From: an uncultured Rhodanobacteraceae bacterium
GTDB lineage: Bacteria > Pseudomonadota > Gammaproteobacteria > Xanthomonadales > Rhodanobacteraceae
Reading direction: 5' to 3'
DNA length: 6,503 bases
NCBI GenBank assembly: GCA_913053815.1
Contig: CAJXGK010000111.1
Coordinates: forward strand, 1 to 6,503
In this document: piece after piece, positions 1 to 5,735 of the stretch
Layout of the letters: the number at the start of each line of letters is the position of its first letter
How positions within the stretch are numbered: position 1 is the stretch's first letter
The notes under the pieces: generated by a model
The model's input: the letters and a program-made list of their open reading frames with translations, nothing else
Databases searched by the model: none
What the model was told of the DNA's origin: nothing
Position numbers and translations under genes: made by a program

Positions 1-483
1 TAACAGCACCTTGTAGGTTTTGGCCCAAATATCGGGTTGCTGTTGGGCAATCCAGTTGACCTCAGCCTGGGCCCGAAAATAATCGACCGTAGTCTCAGCG
101 CCGATCAGCCTGAACAGCCAGCCCCACGGCCCCTTGATCCGCCCCCTGACCTCGGCGATACGCTGATCCAGCCAGACCATGGCCGGACGCAGCGGCTGAC
201 CCTGGGCATCGACATTGATCACGGTGCCGCGCTGGGTGGTCAGCGCCACACCTTTAATCCGGCATTTATCGATGCTTACCTGTTGCCATAAACGCTGACA
301 GGCTTCGGCCAGACTCTGCCAATAATACTCCGGATCCTGCTCGGCCCAGCCGGGCTGCGGTGAAACGTAAGCCTGCAGCTCCACTTTGCCCTTGCCCAGC
401 AGTTTGCCTTGCAGATCGAACAACAACGCCCGGACACTTTGGGTGCCGTTGTCGATCGCCAGTAGATAGCTCTTGTCACTCAC
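1..483 (-). CDS. FGGY-family carbohydrate kinase, N-terminal part (runs off window)
   Basis: A GTG-started reading frame runs open for 161 codons to the window edge, so only about a third of a usual ~500-residue FGGY kinase is visible. Seen: an N-terminal phosphate-binding strand with [15 protein letters not shown] (9-23), PGWAEQDP (44-51), TTQRGT (82-87) and VWLDQR (103-108). All sit where FGGY kinases such as glycerol kinase and xylulokinase carry them. The family transfers phosphate from ATP to a sugar or polyol in the cytoplasm. The catalytic Asp and the C-terminal ATP domain lie outside the window. TTQRGT resembles the glycerol-kinase TNQRET motif more than the xylulokinase one, but the substrate cannot be read from this part. 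Start choice: an in-frame TAA lies four codons upstream, no ATG intervenes, and AAAAGGG (491-497) sits 7 bases before the GTG. It is the third gene of the minus-strand operon, 107 bases behind the GlpD-like gene. Confidence 0.9.
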   Translation of the reverse strand, partial: MSDKSYLLAIDNGTQSVRALLFDLQGKLLGKGKVELQAYVSPQPGWAEQDPEYYWQSLAEACQRLWQQVSIDKCRIKGVALTTQRGTVINVDAQGQPLRPAMVWLDQRIAEVRGRIKGPWGWLFRLIGAETTVDYFRAQAEVNWIAQQQPDIWAKTYKVLL

Positions 484-490
484 TAGCCGA

Positions 491-497
491 CCCTTTT
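491..497 (-). promoter_or_regulatory. Ribosome binding site deciding the GTG start of the FGGY kinase
   Basis: On the minus strand AAAAGGG lies 7 bases upstream of GTG at 483. The next in-frame codon upstream that matters is a TAA stop, so this site and the GTG are the only reasonable initiation signals for the kinase. Confidence 0.55.
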
Positions 498-567
498 ACA
501 GATATTCAGATTGCACTGCAGTCGCCCAAATATTGCCATGATCGTTTTACTCAAGCCGATCCGGTTC

Positions 568-607
568 ATCTACCCTACCGGGAAAATACCTCATGTGGGG
601 GGTAGAT
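568..607 (-). repeat. Inverted repeat with 8-base arms spanning the end of the GlpD-like gene
   Basis: ATCTACCC (568-575) and GGGTAGAT (600-607) are perfect reverse complements separated by 24 bases. One arm lies inside the last codons of the GlpD-like gene, and its stop codon (591-593) falls in the loop. No T-run follows on the minus strand, so this is not a standard intrinsic terminator. It could be an mRNA-stabilising or attenuating stem between the dehydrogenase and kinase genes, or chance. Confidence 0.4.
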
Positions 608-2216
608 CAGCCGCCACCCTAGTCATGGCAGGCGGATTTCTTGGCAAACTGTAACAGCGCTGCCAGAGTTCCAGGTAACGGGTTTCTTCGCCCTGCCAAC
701 GGGCATCGTTCCAACCTAAACGTGGCTGACAAATCCGCCGGATAGGCGGCAGCTCGGCGGCGGCGCCGCGGGGCAGCAGTAATCCCAGGCGGGTCCGTCG
801 TAACAACAGATCGTCCAGATGCAGCACCAACTCCTGTTCAGCAGCCAACGCCAGTTCGGCCCAGAGCGTCTCGCTAGCCCCCACCTTTTCACCACCCAGT
901 TGGCTAAGCAGGGCAGCCAAGGCCGGTAGCTCGCGACCATAACGACCGCGCAGACGGCTCCGCTGAGCGGATGTCAGATGTGGCAGAGGGACGGAGGGTA
1001 ACGGAGCAAACACCTTACCGCCGTCATCCTCAAAAGTCTTACCAAGCCACGGTGCGCAGGCCCGCAAGACCTCCAGCGCCAGCAAGCGAAAAGTGGTCAG
1101 CTTGCCGCCGGCCAAGGTCACGCAACCTGGTTCAATCCACAGGGCATGCTCGCGTTTTTCATCCGAGGCATGGGTGCCGGCCTCACCATTGCTGACCACC
1201 GGACGCACCCCGGACCAAGTCGAGAGCACATCGGCCGAGCCGATCTGTGCGCCTGGAAATTGTTGGGTGCAGGCGGTAAGTAGATACTCGACTTCAGCCG
1301 GGCTGATATGCGCCTCAAGATTAAGATCCTCGTGGTGATCCAGATCGGTGGTACCTATCACCGTGGCCCCTTCCCAAGGGAAAATAAATATCGGACGAGC
1401 ATCCACGGAATGCAAGAAACTGAAGGCATGCGCCACCGGTAGGCGCCAGGCCGGCAACAGCAGATGACTGCCACGTAGCGGGCGAATATGTTTGGGACCA
1501 CTTTGGCGGCGCAACTGATCGGTCCAAACTCCGGTGGCTTGGGCAATCACCCGACCGTGGAAATGAAACTCTTGACCCCTTTCGAGGTCTGCGGCCCGCA
1601 CTCCGTTGACCTTGCCGGCCTGGCGGCACAGCTCAAGCACCCGCAAGCCATTGACGGCCTCGCCGCCATCAGCCCGGGCCTCGCCCAGCACCCGTAATAC
1701 CAGCCGGGCATCGTCGGTCACCGCATCGGCAAAATGCGAACCGCCAAGCAGATCCTGTCGTTTCAAACCGGGGGCTAGATAGTGCAACGGCAGTGGGGCA
1801 ACATATTGATGGTTGTGCTGGCCGGCTAAAAAGTCATACACCGTCAACAGGGCGCCGGTGATCCTGGGTCCGGGGAAGGCTCCTCGATAATGGGCAAAAA
1901 TGAAACTCAGCGGCTCGACCAGGCCCGGCGCCTCGCTGAGTAGACGCTGGCGTTCTCGTACCGAATCACGGGTCAGCTTGAACTGGCCCTTGGCCATATA
2001 CCGTAACCCACCATGGATCATCTTCGAGGAGCGGCTGGAAGTGCCCCAGGCAAAATCACGCTGCTCGATCAACAGACATTGCCAGCCCCGCCGCGCTGCC
2101 TCGCGCAAAATCCCTACACCGCAGATCCCTCCTCCCACCACAATCAGATCCCAGTCGGTCGCCGCCAGTTCCGGCAAGGCCTGTTCGCGCCAGCTGGCAT
2201 TCCAGGCGGTCATCAT
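591..2216 (-). CDS. GlpD-like FAD-dependent glycerol-3-phosphate dehydrogenase/oxidase
   Basis: 541 residues, near the ~500-residue size of GlpD. Seen: an N-terminal Rossmann FAD site VVGGGICG (26-33) with the ribose-binding acid E51, the GlpD signature SSRSSKMIHGGLRY (60-73), VTDDARL (166-172), RGSHLLLP (248-255), IGTTDLDH (287-294), WSGVRPVV (334-341) and LAGGKLTTFR (368-377), then a helical C-terminal domain. Family knowledge: GlpD oxidises sn-glycerol 3-phosphate to dihydroxyacetone phosphate at the inner face of the membrane and passes electrons to quinone. The FAD loop has Cys32 where GGGITG is usual. The start overlaps the stop of the AGPS-like gene (ATGA), with AGGAGG at 2218-2223. 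The first ATG is only 1 base from that site and the second (2211-2213) is 4 bases away, so initiation may use Met2. Because it sits with an AGPS-like oxidase rather than glpK/glpF, it may be a paralogue with a different substrate, so no glpD symbol is given. Confidence 0.93.
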   Translation of the reverse strand: MMTAWNASWREQALPELAATDWDLIVVGGGICGVGILREAARRGWQCLLIEQRDFAWGTSSRSSKMIHGGLRYMAKGQFKLTRDSVRERQRLLSEAPGLVEPLSFIFAHYRGAFPGPRITGALLTVYDFLAGQHNHQYVAPLPLHYLAPGLKRQDLLGGSHFADAVTDDARLVLRVLGEARADGGEAVNGLRVLELCRQAGKVNGVRAADLERGQEFHFHGRVIAQATGVWTDQLRRQSGPKHIRPLRGSHLLLPAWRLPVAHAFSFLHSVDARPIFIFPWEGATVIGTTDLDHHEDLNLEAHISPAEVEYLLTACTQQFPGAQIGSADVLSTWSGVRPVVSNGEAGTHASDEKREHALWIEPGCVTLAGGKLTTFRLLALEVLRACAPWLGKTFEDDGGKVFAPLPSVPLPHLTSAQRSRLRGRYGRELPALAALLSQLGGEKVGASETLWAELALAAEQELVLHLDDLLLRRTRLGLLLPRGAAAELPPIRRICQPRLGWNDARWQGEETRYLELWQRCYSLPRNPPAMTRVAADLPPT

Positions 2217-2223
2217 TCCTCCT
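2213..2223 (-). promoter_or_regulatory. Stop/start overlap with strong Shine-Dalgarno inside the AGPS-like gene
   Basis: On the minus strand AGGAGG (2218-2223) is embedded in the final Gln-Glu-Glu codons of the AGPS-like gene. It is followed by A and then ATGATG, with the TGA stop inside the first ATGA. This suggests translational coupling and near-equal production of the two flavoenzymes. The spacing is tight for the first ATG and better for the second. Confidence 0.7.
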
Positions 2224-3805
2224 GCAACAACACACCGGGATTCAATCGACGTTCGGGATCGAAATGCAGGGCCAAGGCCTGTAACGCGGCCACACCCAGC
2301 AACCCTTTCTCCACCGACAGATAAGGAGCATGGTCACGACCCACACCGTGCTGGTGGCTAATCGTCCCATGATGGTTGACGATCGTCTGACTGGCCGCCT
2401 GTTTGAGTGTTTTCCAGCGTTGCAGCGTTGCCGCATAGCTGTCGGCGAGGCGAAATACGTAAGTGATATAGAGGCTCGAACCTTCACCATAGGCATGTGA
2501 CAAATGAGTGAACACATGCACCGGCTCAGCGGCCAGACCTTCGTGCAAGCTATTCTCGACCTGCTGCAGCAGGCTATCGACATGGACCCAGTCGGTCGCC
2601 GTCTCCAGAGTATCTACCGCATATCCAGCTTGCCACAGGCTCTCACGCAGGTAGGGGAATCGGAAACGGTTCTCCCGCCATTTTTTACCCAGTAGGGATC
2701 CGGTAAAGACCCCACCAAAATCCCCCAGTATTTTTTTTACCTGTTTGAGTGAAGCGATATTTTGTAGGCGGTTGCCGGTTACGCCGAAGGTCAGCATGCA
2801 CTTACCATGGCGGGCACCGCGCCAGGACAAGTATTTTTCCAGTATTGCGATCGGTTGGGGCCGGCCGGCCAGAGCCAGTTGGGTTTCGGTCTCGATGGCA
2901 TTGGATAGGCGCAACATCGACAGGGGTATCCGCGCCTGTACCAGCAGGCGAACGGCCCGCAGCGCTTGGGACCAGGTTGGTAGAAATACGGTACGGAAAT
3001 ATTCCTGCTCGGGTAAGCGGGTTACCCGCACCCTGACCTCAGAGATCACCCCAAAACGCCCTTCTGAGCCCATCACTATCTCACGCAAATCCGGTCCGGT
3101 AGATGATGCCGGAAAGGTTGGAATCTGCAATGACCCAGCGAAAGTTTCCAGACTGCCGCCGGCGAACAGTTGCTCGATCCGCCCGTACCGCAGTGCTTGC
3201 TGACCACTGGAGCGACTGGCCACCCAACCGCCGAGGGTCGAAAGCTCCCAGGACTGCGGAAAATGCCCGAGGGTAAAACCCCGGGCCTGTAACTGACTTT
3301 CCACCTGGGGACCATTGGCGCCGGGGCCAAAAGTAGCGATCTGACTTTCTTCATCCAGCTCCAGCAGCCGATTCATACGTTCCAGCGACAGGGTTAGTAT
3401 GGGCCGGGAGCCTGCCTGGGGGGTGATATGCCCGGTCACCGAGGTGCCCCCACCATAGACGATCAGAGTTGCGTCCTGGCGCGACACCCAAGCCAGCAGC
3501 TCACGAATCTGCGCGGCGGTTTCCGGATAGGCTACCGCATCGGGAAATACCCCAAAATCGCCGGAGTGCATGGCTAGCCAATCCGGCAGGCTTTGTCCCC
3601 GGGCATGTTTCAGACGATCATCAGCCGCCGTGACAAGTAGCGGATGGTCTGCCAAACGCGCAGCCGGCACCCGCGCCCGCACACTCTCTAGACTGGCATT
3701 TGGGAGAGGCCTGCCGACTCCAAGAATCGCGGTCAGAAAAGCCGCTCCATGTGCCGGCAGCTCTACCGTGATGGACTCGTCACCCCAGCCATTCCAACGC
3801 CGCAT
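2213..3805 (-). CDS. FAD-binding oxidase of the alkyl-DHAP synthase (AGPS) type
   Basis: 530 residues from the chosen ATG. It opens with RRWNGWGDE (2-10), a hallmark of the AGPS branch of the vanillyl-alcohol-oxidase flavoprotein fold. FAD-domain motifs follow: PDAVAYP (88-94), YGGGTSVTGH (117-126), GHFPQSWELSTLGGWVA (180-196) and GSEGRFGVISEV (246-257). The C-terminal cap has LRLSN (298-302), whose Arg matches the active-site Arg of human AGPS as I recall it, a Tyr in SLYITY (444-449), HQHGVG (484-489) and DPERRLNPG (516-524). Eukaryotic AGPS exchanges the acyl chain of acyl-DHAP for a fatty alcohol, giving the ether bond. Human AGPS has HHH where this protein has HQH, so the same reaction is not assured. 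Start: the frame opens upstream at a TTG (3892), but ATG 3805 has AGGAG 6 bases before it and places the WNGWG motif at the N-terminus as in homologues. It is the first gene of the operon. Confidence 0.88.
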   Translation of the reverse strand: MRRWNGWGDESITVELPAHGAAFLTAILGVGRPLPNASLESVRARVPAARLADHPLLVTAADDRLKHARGQSLPDWLAMHSGDFGVFPDAVAYPETAAQIRELLAWVSRQDATLIVYGGGTSVTGHITPQAGSRPILTLSLERMNRLLELDEESQIATFGPGANGPQVESQLQARGFTLGHFPQSWELSTLGGWVASRSSGQQALRYGRIEQLFAGGSLETFAGSLQIPTFPASSTGPDLREIVMGSEGRFGVISEVRVRVTRLPEQEYFRTVFLPTWSQALRAVRLLVQARIPLSMLRLSNAIETETQLALAGRPQPIAILEKYLSWRGARHGKCMLTFGVTGNRLQNIASLKQVKKILGDFGGVFTGSLLGKKWRENRFRFPYLRESLWQAGYAVDTLETATDWVHVDSLLQQVENSLHEGLAAEPVHVFTHLSHAYGEGSSLYITYVFRLADSYAATLQRWKTLKQAASQTIVNHHGTISHQHGVGRDHAPYLSVEKGLLGVAALQALALHFDPERRLNPGVLLQEE

Positions 3806-3810
3806 AGGAT

Positions 3811-3816
3811 TCTCCT
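3811..3816 (-). promoter_or_regulatory. Ribosome binding site deciding the start of the AGPS-like gene
   Basis: AGGAGA on the minus strand (TCTCCT on plus) precedes ATG 3805 by about 5-6 bases. Neither the ATG at 3868 nor the TTG at 3892 has a comparable site. This supports the shorter 530-residue product. Confidence 0.65.
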
Positions 3817-3863
3817 GCAGAGGAACGCTACCCGCGGTCTCTCCGAAACCGGACTCAGAGTAA

Positions 3864-3892
3864 CTCATAGGGTTGAGTCGCAGATAACCCAA
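3864..3892 (-). promoter_or_regulatory. Weak candidate promoter with dyad for the AGPS-GlpD-FGGY operon
   Basis: On the minus strand TTGGGT (3887-3892) and TATGAG (3864-3869) are 17 bases apart, giving a leader of about 55 bases before ATG 3805. A dyad GGGTT-N11-AACCC (3870-3890) fills the spacer and could be an operator. The hexamers are only moderate matches to the sigma-70 consensus, so this is a suggestion. Confidence 0.25.
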
Positions 3893-3978
3893 TCATCCCA
3901 CCCGGTCATAACTGGATTCTGCACCTGAGAGGGGCCGACCCGAGCACTGACCCTGCCCCAGAAAACATATCTCTTGCA

Positions 3979-3996
3979 GGGTGATTCAATTCACCC
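3979..3996. repeat. Hairpin GGGTGA-N6-TCACCC upstream of the transposase remnant
   Basis: GGGTGA (3979-3984) and TCACCC (3991-3996) form a perfect 6-base stem with a 6-base loop, ending 12 bases before ATG 4009. No T-run follows on either strand, so it is not a convincing terminator. It may belong to the leader of the degraded insertion sequence. Confidence 0.45.
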
Positions 3997-4008
3997 CATG
4001 ACGACGAC

Positions 4009-4194
4009 ATGATGCCATCCACGCAGGCACACTATACGCTCGAATTCAAGCAAGAAGCGGTACGGTTGGTGGCCGCCAGACCAAGGTCATGGAGCGGTCC
4101 GAAAGCGGCAGTCAATACAGACCTTGTGCTCAGGGCACCTGCGGATTCACCCCTGACAGGCCTCGCAATACTCAATCGCCGTATCAATAAATAG
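4009..4194 (+). pseudogene. IS3/IS911-type transposase OrfA remnant
   Basis: The frame starts MMPSTQAHYTLEFKQEAVRLV. This matches the N-terminus of IS3-family OrfA proteins, which typically begin with a few residues and then [YH]T-EFK-EAV-LV, the first helix of the DNA-binding helix-turn-helix. Recognisable homology stops near base 4074, after about 21 residues. The rest (PRSWSGPKAAVNTDL onward) is not transposase-like and simply runs open to 4194, over the 3' end of the LysR gene on the other strand. A working OrfA has about 90-100 residues plus a separate OrfB integrase, both missing. I read it as the 5' scar of an insertion lost by deletion. The real remnant is probably only 4009-4080. It is not expected to make a working protein. 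Confidence 0.6.
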
Positions 4195-5040
4195 CCTGAC
4201 TTTGGCGGAAAGGTGTTTGCGGTGCAGATACAACGCGAAGATACCGACCGGGTCAGGCACATAGGTGGGTAACAGGCGCTTTAAACGCCCCTGTGCAAGC
4301 TCGTCGGTCACCGCGAAAGAAGGCAGATAACCGATTCCATGGCCGGCCAGCAGTAGTGCGCGGGCCGCGCGAGCGCTGTTCACAACAATGCGCGGGTTGA
4401 CCTCCACGCTCACCGCATTCTCACCCCGGCCAAGTGTCCAGCGGGTGCCACCCGAGTAGTTACTGTCGAGCACACAGACGTGGTGCGCCAACTCCGCAGC
4501 CTGAGTCGGTTCACCATGTACCGCCAGATAATCCGGTGCCGCACACAGCAACATGGACATGCTTCCAAGCTTGCGTGTGACCAGCGATGACTCGCCCAGA
4601 CTGCCAATGCGGATCGCCACATCGATCCGCTCTTCGACCAGATTCACCAAGCGGTCGGTAAGTTCCAGAATCAGACGGACCTCGGGATAACGCCGGGAAA
4701 AATCCGATACCGCAGGCATCAAATACAGCTCAGCGAAGGTGATCGGCGCGGTCACTCGCAACTCACCACAGGGTTTGACCTCGCTGGACCGGACGGCAGC
4801 ATCTAATTCATCCAGTTCAGCAAGTAGGGGGTGGCACCGCTCGAAGTAGGCCCGGCCGTCGCTGCTGGCACTGACGCGGCGGGTCGTACGGTGCAGGAGC
4901 CGTACTCCCAGTTCAGCTTCCAATTGACCGACCTGTTTACTGATCTGCGCCTTGGATACTCCGAGGCGGCGCGCCGCTTCCGAGAAGCTTTCCGCCTCTA
5001 CTACGTTCACAAAGGCTCGTAGACAGCCGATTTTATCCAT
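4147..5040 (-). CDS. LysR-type transcriptional regulator
   Basis: 297 residues from ATG 5040, the usual LysR length. Seen: an N-terminal winged helix-turn-helix starting MDKIGCLRAFVNVVEAESFSEAA, with the helix-turn-helix at about 18-37 (SFSEAARRLGVSKAQISKQV) and the linker-helix motif LEAELGVRLLHRTTRRV (40-56). A periplasmic-binding-like effector domain follows (about 90-290), with the typical GHGIGYLPSFAV stretch near its end. The LLHRTTRRVS...G..Y pattern places it in the large CrgA/DntR-like group. The frame opens further upstream at a TTG (5067), but ATG 5040 gives the standard N-terminus. Such regulators commonly control a divergent neighbour and themselves. Here that neighbour is the DoxX gene, 121 bases away, and the shared region holds LysR-type dyads. 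The effector cannot be inferred. Confidence 0.93.
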   Translation of the reverse strand: MDKIGCLRAFVNVVEAESFSEAARRLGVSKAQISKQVGQLEAELGVRLLHRTTRRVSASSDGRAYFERCHPLLAELDELDAAVRSSEVKPCGELRVTAPITFAELYLMPAVSDFSRRYPEVRLILELTDRLVNLVEERIDVAIRIGSLGESSLVTRKLGSMSMLLCAAPDYLAVHGEPTQAAELAHHVCVLDSNYSGGTRWTLGRGENAVSVEVNPRIVVNSARAARALLLAGHGIGYLPSFAVTDELAQGRLKRLLPTYVPDPVGIFALYLHRKHLSAKVRLFIDTAIEYCEACQG

Positions 5041-5051
5041 ACTTGATGCGC

Positions 5052-5068
5052 ATTGTTTACTAATCAAT
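5052..5068. promoter_or_regulatory. LysR-type box (T-N11-A) ATTG-N9-CAAT
   Basis: The dyad ATTG (5052-5055) / CAAT (5065-5068) contains the T-N11-A arrangement (T5054, A5066) typical of LysR binding sites. It covers the predicted transcription start of the lysR gene, which fits autorepression. A second, oppositely arranged dyad CAAT-N10-ATTG lies at 5079-5096, and ATCAATG occurs twice, at 5063-5069 and 5077-5083. The arms are short, so the evidence is moderate. Confidence 0.4.
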
Positions 5069-5071
5069 GAC

Positions 5072-5100
5072 AGTATATCAATGGTTTGCCGTATTGTTTA
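5072..5100 (-). promoter_or_regulatory. Candidate promoter of the lysR gene
   Basis: On the minus strand TAAACA (5095-5100) and TATACT (5072-5077) are 17 bases apart. The -10 matches the sigma-70 consensus at 5 of 6 positions and the -35 at 4 of 6. The leader to ATG 5040 would be about 25 bases. The -35 overlaps that of the divergent DoxX promoter. Confidence 0.45.
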
Positions 5101-5122
5101 TGCATCTATCGTCACCTATGCT
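5094..5122 (+). promoter_or_regulatory. Candidate promoter of the DoxX gene
   Basis: TTGTTT (5094-5099) and TATGCT (5117-5122) have an ideal 17-base spacer and lie about 40 bases before the DoxX start. The -35 is the same patch used, on the other strand, by the lysR promoter candidate. Confidence 0.45.
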
Positions 5123-5161
5123 TTCTACATCTTGCATACATCCTGTTACCCGAGGAGAACG

Positions 5162-5587
5162 ATGATGAATGAACAGAGAGCCAACACCATGCGTGACGCG
5201 GCACAACTGATTGGGCGCGTACTGCTCGCCCAAGCTTTCATCATCGCAGCAATTGACAAGATCGTCGGCTATGCGGGTACCGCACACTACATGGCGGCCT
5301 ATGGGGTGCCCACCGCGCTGTTGCCGCTGGTCATCGCGCTTGAACTAGGTGTCGGAGTGGCCTTGTTATTGGGTTGGCATACCCGGCTTGCGGCACTGAT
5401 TCTTGCCTTATTCTCACTGGTTGCGGCGGTCATCTTTCATCATCAGATTGCCGAGCCCATGCAACTTGTGCTGCTGATGGGCGATCTCGCCTTTGCCGGT
5501 GGCCTGTTAGTCGTCAGCGCAGTCGGTGGCGGGCGCCTGAGCCTCGATGCACACAGGGAACCCGCCACAAGCGCTGCCCCGAAATGA
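5162..5587 (+). CDS. DoxX-family integral membrane protein
   Basis: 141 residues, a usual DoxX size. Four hydrophobic segments are visible at about 15-35, 51-71, 75-93 and 100-121. They carry DoxX-like features: LIGRVLLAQAFIIAAIDKI in helix 1, ALELGVGVALLLGWHTRLAA around helices 2-3 with a buried Glu61, and a His pair (93-94) at the end of helix 3. The protein lies in the inner membrane. DoxX names the small subunit of archaeal thiosulfate:quinone oxidoreductase, but most bacterial members have no defined reaction and are tied loosely to redox or stress responses. The frame stays open upstream to 4952, inside lysR on the other strand, but GAGGAG (5152-5157) and the hydrophobic start place initiation at ATG 5162 or 5165. 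It is divergent from the LysR gene, a common pairing that suggests control by that regulator. Confidence 0.87.
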   Translation: MMNEQRANTMRDAAQLIGRVLLAQAFIIAAIDKIVGYAGTAHYMAAYGVPTALLPLVIALELGVGVALLLGWHTRLAALILALFSLVAAVIFHHQIAEPMQLVLLMGDLAFAGGLLVVSAVGGGRLSLDAHREPATSAAPK

Positions 5588-5629
5588 CCCCCAACCGATC
5601 CGCTTCAGGCACCCATACATGTCACGGCG

Positions 5630-5645
5630 GTCAACTTCGGTTGAC
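5630..5645. repeat. Perfect C(TTCG)G tetraloop hairpin between DoxX and CDGSH genes
   Basis: GTCAAC-TTCG-GTTGAC is a perfect 6-base stem closed by C-G around a TTCG loop, one of the most stable RNA tetraloops. It lies 43 bases after the DoxX stop and 91 before the CDGSH start. There is no T-run, so it is not a classic terminator. It may act as an mRNA 3'-end stabiliser or processing point, or the dyad may be a DNA operator. TTGACA (5641-5646) overlaps the right arm but has no matching -10. Confidence 0.5.
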
Positions 5646-5735
5646 AAAGTCGATCCTGCTCACCGCGGAACCACCCAGGCACCGTAATCCCCCACAGGCG
5701 CAAACATCGCCCACATTCAACCAGAGGTAAAACCC

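Larger units (their letters stand above)
3806..4146. other. Intergenic region with operon leader and IS remnant
   Basis: About 340 bases separate the AGPS-like start from the LysR stop. The left part (3806-3900) holds the leader, ribosome binding site and candidate promoter of the minus-strand operon. The part from about 3948 on looks like insertion-sequence debris. It has a TGACCCTGCCCCAG stretch at 3948-3961 that could be a left terminal repeat, a hairpin (3979-3996) and the start of a transposase frame (4009). No matching right-hand terminal repeat was found. No other gene is apparent. Confidence 0.5.

Noticed and set aside
515..522. ACTGCAGT palindrome between the GlpD-like and kinase genes
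   Set aside because: An 8-base palindrome is common by chance, it does not extend, and no promoter elements line up with it.
1900..2361. 153-codon plus-strand frame opposite the GlpD/AGPS junction
   Set aside because: It is antisense to two strongly conserved genes, rich in Pro/Arg/Ser as expected from shadow frames, and has no recognisable motif.
3806..3892. Longer N-terminus for the AGPS-like protein (TTG 3892 or ATG 3868)
   Set aside because: No ribosome site precedes either codon, the added residues are not family-like, and ATG 3805 has AGGAG and puts the WNGWG motif at the N-terminus.
4098..4130. Possible IS3 OrfB fragment in another frame, reading SESGSQYRP like the HSDRGSQYTS motif
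   Set aside because: Only a few residues match and the flanks are not integrase-like. It could be chance, although an internal deletion joining OrfA to OrfB would look like this.
4952..5161. In-frame upstream extension of the DoxX gene to an ATG at 4952
   Set aside because: The extension is antisense to the conserved LysR helix-turn-helix, has no DoxX homology, and would place the gene start before its promoter. The GAGGAG site and hydrophobic N-terminus point to 5162/5165.
5641..5669. Sigma-70 promoter for the CDGSH gene from TTGACA at 5641
   Set aside because: The positions 16-18 bases downstream read GC-rich (around CGCGGA), with nothing resembling a -10 box.
5374..5730. 118-codon plus-strand frame overlapping DoxX and running toward the CDGSH gene
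   Set aside because: It lies in another frame of the well-supported DoxX gene, has a composition typical of a shadow frame, and shows no domain or ribosome site.
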